Assembly: GCA_030063045.1 (NCBI GenBank)
Contig: JAQSEB010000157.1
Coordinates: 1 to 64,000, forward strand
Origin: Pratylenchus scribneri
Taxonomy: Eukaryota > Nematoda > Chromadorea > Rhabditida > Pratylenchidae
Reading direction: 5' to 3'
Length of the DNA: 64,000 bases
Of this stretch, positions 29,254-41,602 are shown piece after piece. The notes under the pieces are model-generated. The model had not been told where the DNA came from. It did no database searches and worked only from the letters and a program-made list of their open reading frames with translations. Position 1 is the stretch's first letter, and every line of letters begins with the position of its first letter. The translations under genes and the position numbers were made by a program.

Positions 29254-30773
29254 TCAATCTTGTTTCTTTATTAAAAATTCGTCGAGCGTTAATTGGCCTG
29301 CAGGTAATAGACTTGTGCCAAAAATGGGTGGCGGAGATTGTGAGGAAGAATGTTCTGATGATGATGATGAAGAATGATGATTTGATTGAGTATTATCAAA
29401 ATGTTGTGATTGTTGTTGAGTGTAATGCTGTGATGAATATTGAAATAGTAATTCAGTGGAATCTGGTGATGATGAAGGATACACATATTCGTTTTCGTAT
29501 GATGATGATGAATAGCGTCTTCTGGACAAATTGGCAGTAATTTCATCTGGCTTTAATAAAAATAAATTATTATTATAAATGGGTGATGGATGGTTGTTAT
29601 TTAATTTGTTGAAAAAACATTGAAAAAAATAATGGTTTAATGGTTTTTCTCATAAATCTACAAACTCTATATCCAAATGATTAATCGTATTTAGCGCTTT
29701 GATTGGTATAAAATTTGTCATGGTTTGATAAAAAAATTAATACGTATTAAACTGTGTAAACCATTTTATTGTTTTAGATCAAAATCAATTTATAATTTTG
29801 GTAGATTAAGCTAAATCATTATCAAACAGTATTTTTTTTCACCTTTTGGCCAATTTTATATATCTAAAATTTTAATTTTTTATTAAAAGATTTTACTTCT
29901 TTAAAGTCAAAATCGGCTTCAAAAATCTCTTCATGGCGTTCAAGTCGAAAAATTCCGAATGCGCGTAACAAAAGGCGACTGCCCAATTTGACAAAAGCCG
30001 AATTGCTCCAATTAAATACACCCAATTTTGCCTTCTTTTCCTCAGTCAATTCATCTTTTTTGTTTGTTAAATCAATTGGACCTAAATTGGAAAACATACT
30101 AATATTAAATTTAATATTAATTGAGGATATGATCAAATTTGGCGTCAAACTTGGAACTGTTTATAACAGCTCATCAAAAACTGAACCAATTTTGTTTATT
30201 TTTGTAATAATAACTAATAGAATTAAGCTATCCATATAGAATATTAATTTTATTTAAAAAATATCGCAGAATTGATATAATTATGGCAACAAAATAAGAG
30301 AAAATTTCGTTAGCCCATAGTATAGCCTATTTTAAAGGTTTTTTTCGGGTACAACTCCAATAATTTTTTACCAATTTAAATAAAATAATATAATTTAATT
30401 AGCCATAAGTCTGCTATTTAATTTGATATTAAAATCATTAAAATTAGTTCAGTACCTGCTGATAAGTTATTTAGACAAGTTTACCCGGCACCAAGTTGGG
30501 CTATTCCCTATTACTTAATTTATTATATTTATTGTACATACCCAAAATTGTGTTCTTCCAATATTCCATAATTCGCTGATTATAATGACTTTCATTGTCA
30601 ATATTATTAAAAGATTTGCGCACGAAATTATTTTTGCCCATTCGTGCACGAATCATGCATTCCCTTCTAAACAATGCTTCTTGCTCGTCAATATACGTAT
30701 AAATTAGGTGGATGATTACGCCTCGGCCTGCTTGCCAAATTTGTCGTATACGATTTCGTTTGAAGGAGACACC
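29254..30773 (-). CDS. 3' part of an unrecognised host gene
   Basis: Four exons on the minus strand join in phase: 30773-30542, 30081-29897, 29863-29843 (a 21-nt microexon) and 29550-29254, ending at a TGA. They encode about 244 residues. The first part is well-structured and basic/aromatic: RQIWQAGRGVIIHLIYTYID, EALFRRECMIRARMGK, FVRKSF, MEYWKNTILGPIDL, FVKLGSRLLLRAFGIFRLE. The last exon is low-complexity Ser/Gln/His-rich with LTLDEFLIKKQD at the end. The conserved-looking part suggests a cytoplasmic region of a membrane or scaffold protein, but I do not recognise the family. Upstream exons are not visible before the satellite begins at 31.5 kb, so the gene may be cut by the array. Confidence 0.65.
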
Positions 30774-31487
30774 CTGGAAATTTTATGTTTACTATTTATT
30801 TATTTATAGATTTTTTTCATTGGATTGAATTTTGTTTATAACTTTAAGATTTCCATTTAATCATTTTATTATTTATTGTTGGCAATGGTAAATTAAATAG
30901 CTGTCTTCTTTTCTTTTATTATTAAAATTTTAATTTTTAATTAATAATTAAGGTTACTATTTGTAGACACTAAAGTTTTCTTATCAAAAATAGCAATTTT
31001 TTGCTAATTAAAATTGCTAATCACATTTTTAAAAATTTCTATTCAGCTCTAGCTATCTTAACCTAATCCTTAGAGACCCAAAGCTTCGTTAAAGCCACAA
31101 TAAGTATATAGCATAAAAATTTATTAAATTTTCCAAAATGAGTCAGAAACAATTATCCGATACGGTACTTATTGGCTATCCGGGTACAGATTTAAAAAAA
31201 TTTCGAATTTATTATTTTATTAATTCATATTTGATTGTAAAACGATGAAAAAACATTATTTTAGGATTAAAATCTTATGACCAATTTTTTGGTTAACATT
31301 GGCTGATTTTTGTAGGTGAAAAAATGAAAAATCTGCACCCGGATAATACTAAACTAAAAAATCGAGTTTTATTACTTCAGTTATAGATAGCTTTCTAATT
31401 TTCTATCAATTTCTTAAATAAATTTGAACTATTTGAAAAAAGAATAGCCCAACTAATGAAATAGCATTTCCGAATCATTCTTTAAAA
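30774..31487. other. AT-rich gap before the satellite
   Basis: No exon or repeat is supported. A CTAACCTAATCCTTAGAG-like stretch near 31050 resembles the short CTAANCCTAA words scattered in host introns (for example near 6650). Confidence 0.4.
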
Positions 31488-34400
31488 TAATCTGATGTTC
31501 GCCTGTAGAATTTGATGGAGAATATGATGGAATTAAAAAATTCTAAAAGATTCAAAACATAGAACATAAAATGTTTCAAACCCTTAAATACCCTATATAT
31601 GAATATAATATATTAAAAATTCAAAAAAAAAATCAATATGGAGGAATTAAATAAAAATAAATTGACATTCGCCTGTAGAATTTGATGGAGAATATGATGG
31701 AATTAAAAAATTCTAAAAGATTCAAAACATAGAACATAAAATGTTTCAAACCCTTAAATACCCTATATATGAATATAATATATTAAAAATTCAAAAAAAA
31801 AATCAATATGGAGGAATTAAATAAAAATAAATTGACGTTCGCCTGTAGAATTTGATGGAGAATATGATGGAATTAAAAAATTCTAAAAGATTCAAAACAT
31901 AGAACATAAAATGTTTCAAACCCTTAAATACCCTATATATGAATATAATATATTAAAAATTCAAAAAAAATCAATATGGAGGAATTTTAAGAAAATAAAC
32001 TGACGTTCACCTGTAGAATTTGATGGAGAATATGATGGAATTAAAAAAATTCTAAAAGATTCAAAACATAGAACATAAAATGTTTCAAACCCTTAAATAC
32101 CCTATATATGAATATAATATATTAAAAATTCAAAAAAAATCAATATGGAGGAATTTTAAGAAAATAAACTGACGTTCACCTGTAGAATTTGATGGAGAAT
32201 ATGATGGAATTAAAAAAATTCTAAAAGATTCAAAACATAGAACATAAAATGTTTCAAACCCTTAAATACCCTATATATGAATATAATATATTAAAAATTC
32301 AAAAAAAAAATCAATATGGAGGAATTTTAAGAAAATAAACTGACGTTCACCTGTAGAATTTGATGGAGAATATGATGGAATTAAAAAAATTCTAAAAGAT
32401 TCAAAACATAGAACATAAAATGTTTCAAACCCTTAAATACCCTATATATGAATATAATATATTAAAAATTCAAAAAAAAAATCAATATGGAGGAATTAAA
32501 TAAAAATAAATTGACGTTCGCCTGTAGAATTTGATGGAGAATATGATGGAATTAAAAAATTCTAAAAGATTCAAAACATAGAACATAAAATGTTTCAAAC
32601 CCTTAAATACCCTATATATGAATATAATATATTAAAAATTCAAAAAAAAAATCAATATGGAGGAATTAAATAAAAATAAATTGACATTCGCCTGTAGAAT
32701 TTGATGGAGAATATGATGGAATTAAAAAATTCTAAAAGATTCAAAACATAGAACATAAAATGTTTCAAACCCTTAAATACCCTATATATGAATATAATAT
32801 ATTAAAAATTCAAAAAAAAAATCAATATGGAGGAATTAAATAAAAATAAATTGACATTCGCCTGTAGAATTTGATGGAGAATATGATGGAATTAAAAAAT
32901 TCTAAAAGATTCAAAACATAGAACATAAAATGTTTCAAACCCTTAAATACCCTATATATGAATATAATATATTAAAAATTCAAAAAAAAAAATCAATATG
33001 GAGGAATTAAATAAAAATAAATTGACGTTCGCCTATAGAATTTGATGGAGAATATGATGGAATTAAAAAATTCTAAAAGATTCAAAACATAGAACATAAA
33101 ATGTTTCAAACCCTTAAATACCCTATATATGAATATAATATATTAAAAATTCAAAAAAAAAATCAATATGGAGGAATTTTAAGAAAATAAACTGACGTTC
33201 ACCTGTAGAATTTGATGGAGAATATGATGGAATTAAAAAAATTCTAAAAGATTCAAAACATAGAACATAAAATGTTTCAAACCCTTAAATACCCTATATA
33301 TGAATATAATATATTAAAAATTCAAAAAAAATCAATATGGAGGAATTTTAAGAAAATAAACTGACGTTCACCTGTAGAATTTGATGGAGAATATGATGGA
33401 ATTAAAAAAATTCTAAAAGATTCGAAACATAGAACATAAAATGTTTCAAACCCTTAAATACCCTATATATGAATATAATATATTAAAAATTCAAAAAAAA
33501 AATCAATATGGAGGAATTAAATAAAAATAAATTGACGTTCGCCTGTAGAATTTGATGGAGAATATGATGGAATTAAAAAAAAAAGATTCAAAACATAGAA
33601 CATAAAATGTTTCAAACCCTTAAATACCCTATATATGAATATAATATATTAAAAATTCAAAAAAAATCAATATGAATGAATTAAATAAAAATAAATTGAC
33701 GTTCGCCTGTAGAATTTGATGGAGAATATGATGGAATTAAAAAAATCCAAAAAGTTCAAAACCTAGGCCATAAAATGTTTCAAACCCTTAAATACCCTAT
33801 ATATGAATATAATATATTAAAAATTCAAAAAAAATCAATATGAATGAATTAAATAAAAATAAATTGACGTTCGCCTGTAGAATTTGATGGAGAATATGAT
33901 GGAATTAAAAAAATCCAAAAAGTTCAAAACCTAGGCCATAAAATGTTTCAAACCCTTAAATACCCTATATATGAATATAATATATTAAAAATTCAAAAAA
34001 AATCAATATGAATGAATTAAATAAAAATAAATTGACATTCGCCTGTAGAATTTGATGGAGAATATGATGGAATTAAAAAAATCCAAAAAGTTCAAAACCT
34101 AGGCCATAAAATGTTTCAAACCCTTAAATACCCTATATATGAATATAATATATTAAAAATTCAAAAAAAAAATCAATATGGATGAATTAAATAAAAATAA
34201 ATTGACATTCGTCTGTAGAATTTGATGGAGAATATGATGGAATTAAAAAAATTCCAAAAAGTTCAAAACCTAGGCCATAAAATGTTTCAAACCCTTAAAT
34301 ACCCTATATATGAATATAATATATTAAAAATTCAAAAAAAATTAATATGGAGGAATTTTAAAAAAATAAACTTACGTTCGCCTGTAGAATTTAATGGAGA

Positions 34401-35840
34401 ATATGATGGAATTAAAAAAATTCCAAAAAGTTCAAAAACTAGGCCATAAAATGTTACAAACCCTTAAATACCTTATATATGAATATAATATATTAAAAAT
34501 TCAAAAAAAATCAATATGGATGAATTAAATAAAAATAAATTGATGTTCGCCTGTAGAATTTGATGGAGAATATGATGGAATTAAAAAAATTCCAAAAAGT
34601 TCAAAACCTAGGCCATAAAATGTTTCAAACCCTTAAATACCCTATATATGAATATAATATATTAAAAATTCAAAAAAAATCAATATGGAGGAATTTTAAA
34701 AAAATAAACTTACGTTCGCCTGTAGAATTTAATGGAGAATATGATGGAATTAAAAAAATTCCAAAAAGTTCAAAAACTAGGCCATAAAATGTTACAAACC
34801 CTTAAATACCCTATATATGAATATAATATATTAAAAATTCAAAAAAATCAATATGGATGAATTAAAAAAAAATAAATTGACGTTCGCCTGTAGAATTTGA
34901 TGGAGAATATGATGGAATTAAAAAAATTCCAAAAAGTTCAAAACCTAGGCCATAAAATGTTTCAAAACCTTAAATACCCTATATATGAATATAATATATT
35001 AAAAATTCAAAAAAATCAATATGGATGAATTAAAAAAAAATAAATTGACGTTCGCCTGTAGAATTTGATGGAGAATATGATGGAATTAAAAAAATTCTAA
35101 AAGATTCAAAACCTAGGCCATAAAATGTTTCAAAACCTTAAATACCCTATATATGAATATAATATATAAAAAATTCAAAAAAAAATCAATATGGAGGAAT
35201 TTTAAGAAAATAAATGACGTTCGCCTGTAGAATTTGATGGAGAATATGATGGAATTAAAAAAATTCTAAAAGATTCAAAACCTAGGCCATAAAATGTTTC
35301 AAACCCTTAAATACCCTATATATGAATATAATATATTAAAAATTCAAAAAAATCAATATGGATGAATTAAAAAAAAATAAATTGACGTTCGCCTGTAGAA
35401 TTTGATGGAGAATATGATGGAATTAAAAAAATTCCAAAAAGTTCAAAACCTAGGCCATAAAATGTTTCAAACACTTAAATACCCTATATATGAATATAAT
35501 ATATAAAAAATTCAAAAAAAAATCAATATGGAGGAATTTTAAGAAAATAAATGACGTTCGCCTGTAGAATTTGATGGAGAATATGATGGAATTAAAAAAA
35601 TTCCAAAAAGTTCAAAACCTAGGCCATAAAATGTTACAAACCCTTAAATACCCTATATATGAATATAATATATTAAAAATTCAAAAAAATCAATATGGAT
35701 GAATTAAAAAAAAATAAATTGACGTTCACCTATAGAATTTGATGGAGAATATTGTGGAATTAAAAAAATTCCAAAAAGTTCAAAACCTAGGCCATAAAAT
35801 GTTTCAAACCCTTAAATACCCTATATATGAATATAATATA
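31488..35840 (+). repeat. about 170-bp satellite array 1, about 26 copies
   Basis: Head-to-tail units of 168-171 bp, each with TTCGCCTGTAGAATTTGATG, a CAAACCCTTAAATACCC segment and TATATGAATATAATATATTA. Units left of about 33.7 kb carry the variant CATAGAACATAAAATG; units to the right carry CCTAGGCCATAAAATG. Open frames of 74-75 codons in it span one and a third units and are artefacts. The LTR element at 35841 interrupts it. Confidence 0.97.
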
Positions 35841-36093
35841 TGTAATAAATTGATTAATTGACATAATTTTAAATTGATATTTGGCATTTATTCCCCTTTT
35901 GGACCAATTGACTCTCCAATTTTCATCTCATAAATTTTCCAATTCCACACACACATCCCAATTCAATTCAATTGTTAATTTTAATTTTATCATAAATTGA
36001 TTTCGTTAATTTAATTTTGGAAAATAAATAAATTGACTTTAAATAAATTGAATTTAATTTATTTCGTTGCACATCCACTGCGCACGTTGTATT
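35841..36093 (+). repeat. 5' LTR, copy 1
   Basis: 253 bp, starting TGTAATAAATTG and ending GCACGTTGTATT, bounded on the left by TATA of the satellite and on the right by the primer-binding site. Confidence 0.95.
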
Positions 36094-36112
36094 TGGTAGC
36101 ACCGAATCAAGG
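36094..36112 (+). other. primer-binding site, copy 1
   Basis: TGGTAGCACCGAATCAAGG begins with TGG, complementary to a tRNA 3' CCA end; the tRNA would end ...CGGTGCTACCA. I do not know which nematode tRNA this is; it is close to, but not the same as, the initiator-methionine end. Confidence 0.8.
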
Positions 36113-36183
36113 CCTCCCTCAATTTGCTGTTTTTCTTCAATAGAGTAAAGCTCTATCGACACTTCAAAATATTTGCCACAGTT

Positions 36184-39100
36184 ATGAGTCGAGAGCGGGA
36201 TAGCAAAGGAAGGTTTGTGAGCAGTACAAAGAATCCGGAAGTTGAGGACGGCGAAAACAGCATCGAAAATGCCGAACAAAATAATCCGGAGGAAATTGAC
36301 GCAGCAAATGAGAACCTTGAAAATCCTGCCGATAATAACAATGGAAATAATTTGTTGGGTGAAATGAGATCTCTTTTTGCAAGATTTGAACAGACTCAAA
36401 ATGAGCGGTCATCGGCGTTGCAGTACCGCTTCGAACAATTTGAACAATTGCAGGAAAATAGGATGGAAATGATGAAAAGAGATTTGAGGACAGAAATTAA
36501 TGAGAAATTGGAAAATTTTGAATCGAGATTATCGAGAAATATCGGAAATGATTTTGGAGACTTTGAATTATTCTCAAATGGAATTGGAAAGAATATTGGA
36601 AAGGAGAAAAGAAATAACGGGAATAATCGGACTCATAATAATACTCAAAATTTTGGCAACTTTAGCAAATCTCGCCCTTCGGAACAATTTGTTGGCCAAA
36701 CAAGTGGAACGCAGAATAATGATGGTCCCAAAGAAATAGTCGGAGCACTTAGAGACATGGTCTTAGGGATGGAAAAGCGAACCTCTGAGCTTATAAGAGC
36801 GAATGAGTGCCAACAATTCGCCCAAATCTCAGCAACCATCAAAGATTTGGCAGGAAATGAGGGAAGGACCCAACTCCTAAATTATTTTGCCAATTTGGAG
36901 ACCATCACCGAAGGATGGAATAGCCAAAGGCGTGCCCAATTACTTGCTACTCACTTGGTCGGACAATGCCGAGTCATATTTGATGGTTTGGGCGGAGGGG
37001 AGCGAAATGATTATAATCAGATTAAAAATGCAATACTACGAAGTGGAGGCGGAAATAGTGCCCTTCGCTATGCGGCTCAATCCAAACTTCATTCTGGTTT
37101 AAGACCGGAAAATAAAGAAAACCTGAGAGAATACGGGCTCAAAATTTTGGCATTGACCAGGGATTCACTTTTGTCAAATGTGCCGGATTCAGCTGTGGAA
37201 GATTTGGCCAAAGCATATTTTCTGAATTCCATGACAAATCAACAAATAAAAAATGCACTTTCAATGGTGCATGACAATATGAAGTTTCACATTTTGATTG
37301 ACAAAGCGGAAGAACTCCGAGAAAGATCAATAATTAATTTTGGAATGACAAATAAAAACCTGAATTATATATCCCAAAATTGGCCATCAAATAATATTCC
37401 ACTGCAAAATTGGTCGTCAAATAATAATCAAAATTTTAGTAGTTTTGCGCCACGAATTAATTCCGCAGAAAAGTCAAGTGGACCAGAGCCACAAAAATCT
37501 ACTGGTGCCAACTCAACCCCCCTGGGAATTAATCGGGCTAAAGTTGGAAATAATAATTGGAATAATTCGCCGAATAATCAAAAGTCGTTTGGGCAGTCGA
37601 AACAGGTCAAATTTGCCAGCACCCAAGTTGTGATGGGAAATGAAGAAAATGATAAAAATGGAATTTTGCAGCATGTTGAAAATTTATTTGAAGAACCACT
37701 TGAAGAAAATGATGAGCAGTTCCTAGAAAATGATGAAAGTGAAATTTACTTGGGAACAAATGTGATAAGTATGAAGGCAGAATTTCCTAAATGGGAAATA
37801 CGAGATTTTCTTGTGCCACTAAAAATTAAATCTGGCATTGGTTTGGACTATGCTTTAATCGATTCCTCAGGGAAAGCTCAAACTATTCATATTGGCCGGC
37901 CTAAAGGACCAATTTGTTTATGCAAAGCCAAAATTTTTGACCAAAAAATGGATATTCTTATCGATTCCGGGGCAACTATTAATGTTATTTCCACTGGCTT
38001 TTTGGAAAATCTTAAGGAAAAGGGAGAAGTAAATCCACATCAGCCCATTTTCTCAAAAAGTACTTTGGCCAACAATAATGATATGGGATTTGTTGCTGGA
38101 ATTACACTACCAGTGGAAATTGGTGCCAAAAAGTACTATTGTGAATTCCAAATTACGGATGAGACCTCCTTCCCAATAATTCTTGGAACAGCTTCATTAT
38201 CTAATTTGGGTTTTAAATTGATTGACCCAGTTACCGGAAAAGATTTACTTAAAAATGAAAATTCCAAACCTCCAAAACAAAATTCACACGCATTGGTCAC
38301 ATGTTTTGGCACTCAAACCATACAGCCATTGGGAAAAAGAATAATTGAGATTAAATCAAATGTTTCAAATGGAGAATACCTTTTAGAAATTGCAAAGCTG
38401 GAAGACATGTTGATCACAATGGTTGATGGAAAAGCCAAAATTGTTGTGGAAAATAAGCAAATAATGCCAATAAAATGGGAGAATAATTCATTCATTGGAA
38501 AAATTGAAGAAATTAAATTGGAAAATTTGTGTTGCGGATTGGGGATTGAGGAAAATATGGAATCGAAGAATGAACAACCTGAAAGAATAAAATCGATTAT
38601 GAATATGCTAAAAATTGGAAAATTAAATCAAAGTGAAAAAATGCAATTGGAAGGTTTAATTAAGGAATTCGCAACACTATTTGCATTGGATGATACTGAG
38701 CTTGGGCAAACCGAATTGGCTATGCTCAAAATTGAGTTGGTGGAAAACAAAATTGTGAAATTACCAGTTCGTCCTATACCATTTGCCTATCGTGAAAAAG
38801 TGGCTAATATGGTTCAAGATTATTTGAATAGGGGTGTAATTCGCCCTTCAAATTCGCCATTTTCTGCTCCAATTGTTTTGGTTAAAAAGAAGGATGGGAC
38901 GCTCAGAATGTGCATTGATTATCGCCAATTAAATAATATTATTCGGAAGGATGCCTACCCAATACCCAATATTGATGCAATGCTTTTAAGCTTGGGGAAC
39001 AAAAAATATTTTTCTTCTTTGGATCTACTCTCAGGATACTGGCAAATAAAAATGGACCCAAAAAGCATCGAAAAAACTGCTTTTAATGCAATGAATGGCC

Positions 39101-41586
39101 ATTATGAATTCATCGTAATGCCCTTTGGGCTTACGAACGCACCAGCCTCTTTTGAACGGTTCATGGAAAGAATACTGGACGGAATAATTGGGGATTTCGT
39201 ATTTGTGTATCTTGATGATATTTTAATTGCATCGGAAAATTGGGAAGAACACCTAATGCATTTAAAAGAAGTTCTCAATCGAATTGCAAAAAGTGGATTA
39301 AAATTAAAACCAAGCAAATGCGAGTTAGTTGCTGAAGAAATTGATTTTTTGGGCCATACTTTAACTCGTGAAGGCCTTAAAATGAACACCAAAAAAGTTG
39401 AATCAATTAAGAAATTCCCAATCCCAACAAAATTGAAAGAATTGCAAAGTTTTTTGGGTCTGGCTGGATATTATAGAAAATTCATAAAGGACTTTGCAAT
39501 AATTGCAAAACCTCTCTATTCAATGCTCAAAAAGAATAATTCATTCACATGGAACGAAGAATGCCAAAAAGCATTTAAAATTTTGATCGAAAAAATCACA
39601 GATGATGTAACATTGTGTTTTCCCGATTTTAAAGCAGCCATGGAAGACGAAAAAAGGGCATTTATTATTCAGACCGATGCTAGCAAATTAGGAATTGCGG
39701 GAATTCTGGGACAATTGGATGGAAAAGGAAAGTCTAGGCCTATTTATTTCGTTTCAAGAATTTGTAAAGGTGCAGAATCCCGCTATGGCATTAGTGAATT
39801 GGAGGCTTTGGCACTTAAATTTGCCGTTAAAAAATTTGCCCCTTTCATAATTGGCATAAAAACTATAATCGAAACAGATCATTCGCCTCTGGTGCAAATG
39901 TTTTCCAATCCAAAAGATTGTGGCAGCCCTAGGGTGAACCGTTGGGCGATGGAAAAAATGTCCAAATTTGATTTAATAATTAAATATAAACCTGGAAAAT
40001 CGAACGTGAATGCCGACGCACCCAGCAGAGCTTTTGCCGATGAAAATTCACAAGAAACCATTTTAAATACAATTGAAAATAATAAACCTGAGAATGATCA
40101 GTTTGAGTGCCTTGGCCATAATTCTAAAAATTCACATGAACCGTTGGCCAAAATTGAGTCATTTTGTTTGGCAAACATTGATGGAAATATTACAGAAAAG
40201 AAAGAAGAATGGAGAATTGCACAGTTAAATGGAGAATTTGGCCCAATATTTCGCTATATTGAGAATAGAGAAATTCCAAAGGAAATGGAACAATTCCAAC
40301 AAATTATGAATAATTTGAACCAATTCTCAGTCCAAAATGAATTGCTTTACTTTATCGACCCTCAAACAAATGAGTTTCGCTTAGTGGTTCCTATCGAATT
40401 TCAAGAATTACTCTTTCACGAAAAACATTCTGGCACTTTTGGCACACATTCATCAGCCATCAAAATGTTTCTTTTAATGAAAAAAACCTATTTTTGGACA
40501 AATATGCGGGCAGATATTGAGCGGTGGGTTCGTGCCTGTCCCGTTTGTGCATGTTGCCGAGAGCCACGGAAAAATACACCTCCATTATTGCCATTTGAAA
40601 TTAACCAACCATGGGAATTGATTTGCATGGACATTTTGCAATTGGGTCTTACCACAGCTGGAAATAAATATGTGCTGGTGTGTATTGATCATTTTTCAAA
40701 ATTCTTAATTTGCCATCCATTGAAATCTAAATCTGCTGAGGAAACAGCAAGAATATTTGTGGAACATGTAATTTTGAAGTTCGGCCCTCCCAAAAAATTA
40801 CATTCGGATAAAGGAAAGGAATTTGTTAATGCAATTATTAAACAAACCTGCAAAATCCTTCAAATCCAGCAGTCCACAACGTCTGGGTACAACCCGAGAT
40901 CGAATGGCATCACTGAGCGGGTCAATAGGGACATCATTTCAATGTTACGAAAAACTTGCATTATCCCACAAGATTGGGACGAAAAATTGCCATATGTAGT
41001 TTTCTGTCATAATATTGCGATCCATCAATCGACAGGAGAAAGTCCCTTTTACATTCTTTTTGGAAAGGACCCTTTCATCCCATCCAATGTGGACCCGAAT
41101 ATTTTGCCGACCAAATATAATGTCGATAATTATGACGATTATAAGCAAATTATGGCAGAAAATTTGGGAAATATCATTTTAAAAGTCAACAATGAATTGA
41201 TTGATGCGAGGAATAATTTCAAGAAAAATTATGACAAAAATAAAAAAGTCATACATGAAAAATTTCAAGTGGGACAAAGAGTCATGGTGAAAAAAATCGA
41301 TCTGGGCAAAAAGTTGGAGTTTAAATTCGTTGGGCCATATAGAATAATAGCATTGGAAAATAATAAAGCGGAGGTCGAACCCATTTTTAAATCGAAAGAA
41401 TTAAAAAGAGAATGGGTGTTGATTGATAGAGTGGCCAAAGTTGCACCGGAGTGCAACAATTTCTTTGGGAAGCGGGAAGAGTTGATTAGACGCAGTGCTG
41501 CCATTGGCAATGCACAAAATACACAAATAATTTCAATAATTGCTTCCTTTTCAATCTTTATGCAAAATTGGCAAAAATGGTCATGA
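36184..41586 (+). CDS. gag-pol: Gag-Pol polyprotein, Ty3/Gypsy copy 1
   Basis: 1,800 residues from ATG 36184 in a single frame, so Gag and Pol are fused without frameshift. Gag (about 1-470) has charged coiled stretches and a capsid-like YFANLETITEGWNSQRRAQL segment but no CCHC zinc knuckle. Protease DSGATINVIS at D594; reverse transcriptase with FVYLDDILIA (catalytic D1011-D1012); RNase H QTDASKLGIAGIL near 1164; integrase HHCC finger (HEKHSGTFGTH...CPVCACC) near 1412-1459; integrase core D1483, D1542, E1578 with D-x35-E spacing. All catalytic motifs are intact, so the product could be functional. It ends in the frame before the accessory frame at 41603. Confidence 0.95.
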   Translation: MSRERDSKGRFVSSTKNPEVEDGENSIENAEQNNPEEIDAANENLENPADNNNGNNLLGEMRSLFARFEQTQNERSSALQYRFEQFEQLQENRMEMMKRDLRTEINEKLENFESRLSRNIGNDFGDFELFSNGIGKNIGKEKRNNGNNRTHNNTQNFGNFSKSRPSEQFVGQTSGTQNNDGPKEIVGALRDMVLGMEKRTSELIRANECQQFAQISATIKDLAGNEGRTQLLNYFANLETITEGWNSQRRAQLLATHLVGQCRVIFDGLGGGERNDYNQIKNAILRSGGGNSALRYAAQSKLHSGLRPENKENLREYGLKILALTRDSLLSNVPDSAVEDLAKAYFLNSMTNQQIKNALSMVHDNMKFHILIDKAEELRERSIINFGMTNKNLNYISQNWPSNNIPLQNWSSNNNQNFSSFAPRINSAEKSSGPEPQKSTGANSTPLGINRAKVGNNNWNNSPNNQKSFGQSKQVKFASTQVVMGNEENDKNGILQHVENLFEEPLEENDEQFLENDESEIYLGTNVISMKAEFPKWEIRDFLVPLKIKSGIGLDYALIDSSGKAQTIHIGRPKGPICLCKAKIFDQKMDILIDSGATINVISTGFLENLKEKGEVNPHQPIFSKSTLANNNDMGFVAGITLPVEIGAKKYYCEFQITDETSFPIILGTASLSNLGFKLIDPVTGKDLLKNENSKPPKQNSHALVTCFGTQTIQPLGKRIIEIKSNVSNGEYLLEIAKLEDMLITMVDGKAKIVVENKQIMPIKWENNSFIGKIEEIKLENLCCGLGIEENMESKNEQPERIKSIMNMLKIGKLNQSEKMQLEGLIKEFATLFALDDTELGQTELAMLKIELVENKIVKLPVRPIPFAYREKVANMVQDYLNRGVIRPSNSPFSAPIVLVKKKDGTLRMCIDYRQLNNIIRKDAYPIPNIDAMLLSLGNKKYFSSLDLLSGYWQIKMDPKSIEKTAFNAMNGHYEFIVMPFGLTNAPASFERFMERILDGIIGDFVFVYLDDILIASENWEEHLMHLKEVLNRIAKSGLKLKPSKCELVAEEIDFLGHTLTREGLKMNTKKVESIKKFPIPTKLKELQSFLGLAGYYRKFIKDFAIIAKPLYSMLKKNNSFTWNEECQKAFKILIEKITDDVTLCFPDFKAAMEDEKRAFIIQTDASKLGIAGILGQLDGKGKSRPIYFVSRICKGAESRYGISELEALALKFAVKKFAPFIIGIKTIIETDHSPLVQMFSNPKDCGSPRVNRWAMEKMSKFDLIIKYKPGKSNVNADAPSRAFADENSQETILNTIENNKPENDQFECLGHNSKNSHEPLAKIESFCLANIDGNITEKKEEWRIAQLNGEFGPIFRYIENREIPKEMEQFQQIMNNLNQFSVQNELLYFIDPQTNEFRLVVPIEFQELLFHEKHSGTFGTHSSAIKMFLLMKKTYFWTNMRADIERWVRACPVCACCREPRKNTPPLLPFEINQPWELICMDILQLGLTTAGNKYVLVCIDHFSKFLICHPLKSKSAEETARIFVEHVILKFGPPKKLHSDKGKEFVNAIIKQTCKILQIQQSTTSGYNPRSNGITERVNRDIISMLRKTCIIPQDWDEKLPYVVFCHNIAIHQSTGESPFYILFGKDPFIPSNVDPNILPTKYNVDNYDDYKQIMAENLGNIILKVNNELIDARNNFKKNYDKNKKVIHEKFQVGQRVMVKKIDLGKKLEFKFVGPYRIIALENNKAEVEPIFKSKELKREWVLIDRVAKVAPECNNFFGKREELIRRSAAIGNAQNTQIISIIASFSIFMQNWQKWS

Positions 41587-41602
41587 GAATTGCAAAGAAT
41601 TA

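Noticed and set aside
31488..35840. CRISPR-like array
   Set aside because: Units are 168-171 bp with no spacer diversity and lie in eukaryotic DNA with introns; this is a satellite.
36124..36183. Upstream TTG start for Gag-Pol
   Set aside because: The ATG at 36184 starts a sensible Gag N terminus; the extra 20 codons read through leader sequence.
35968..36399. 143-codon minus-strand frame at the 5' end of the retrotransposon (also at 46991-47422)
   Set aside because: Antisense to the LTR and gag start; no domain, and present only because both copies are identical.
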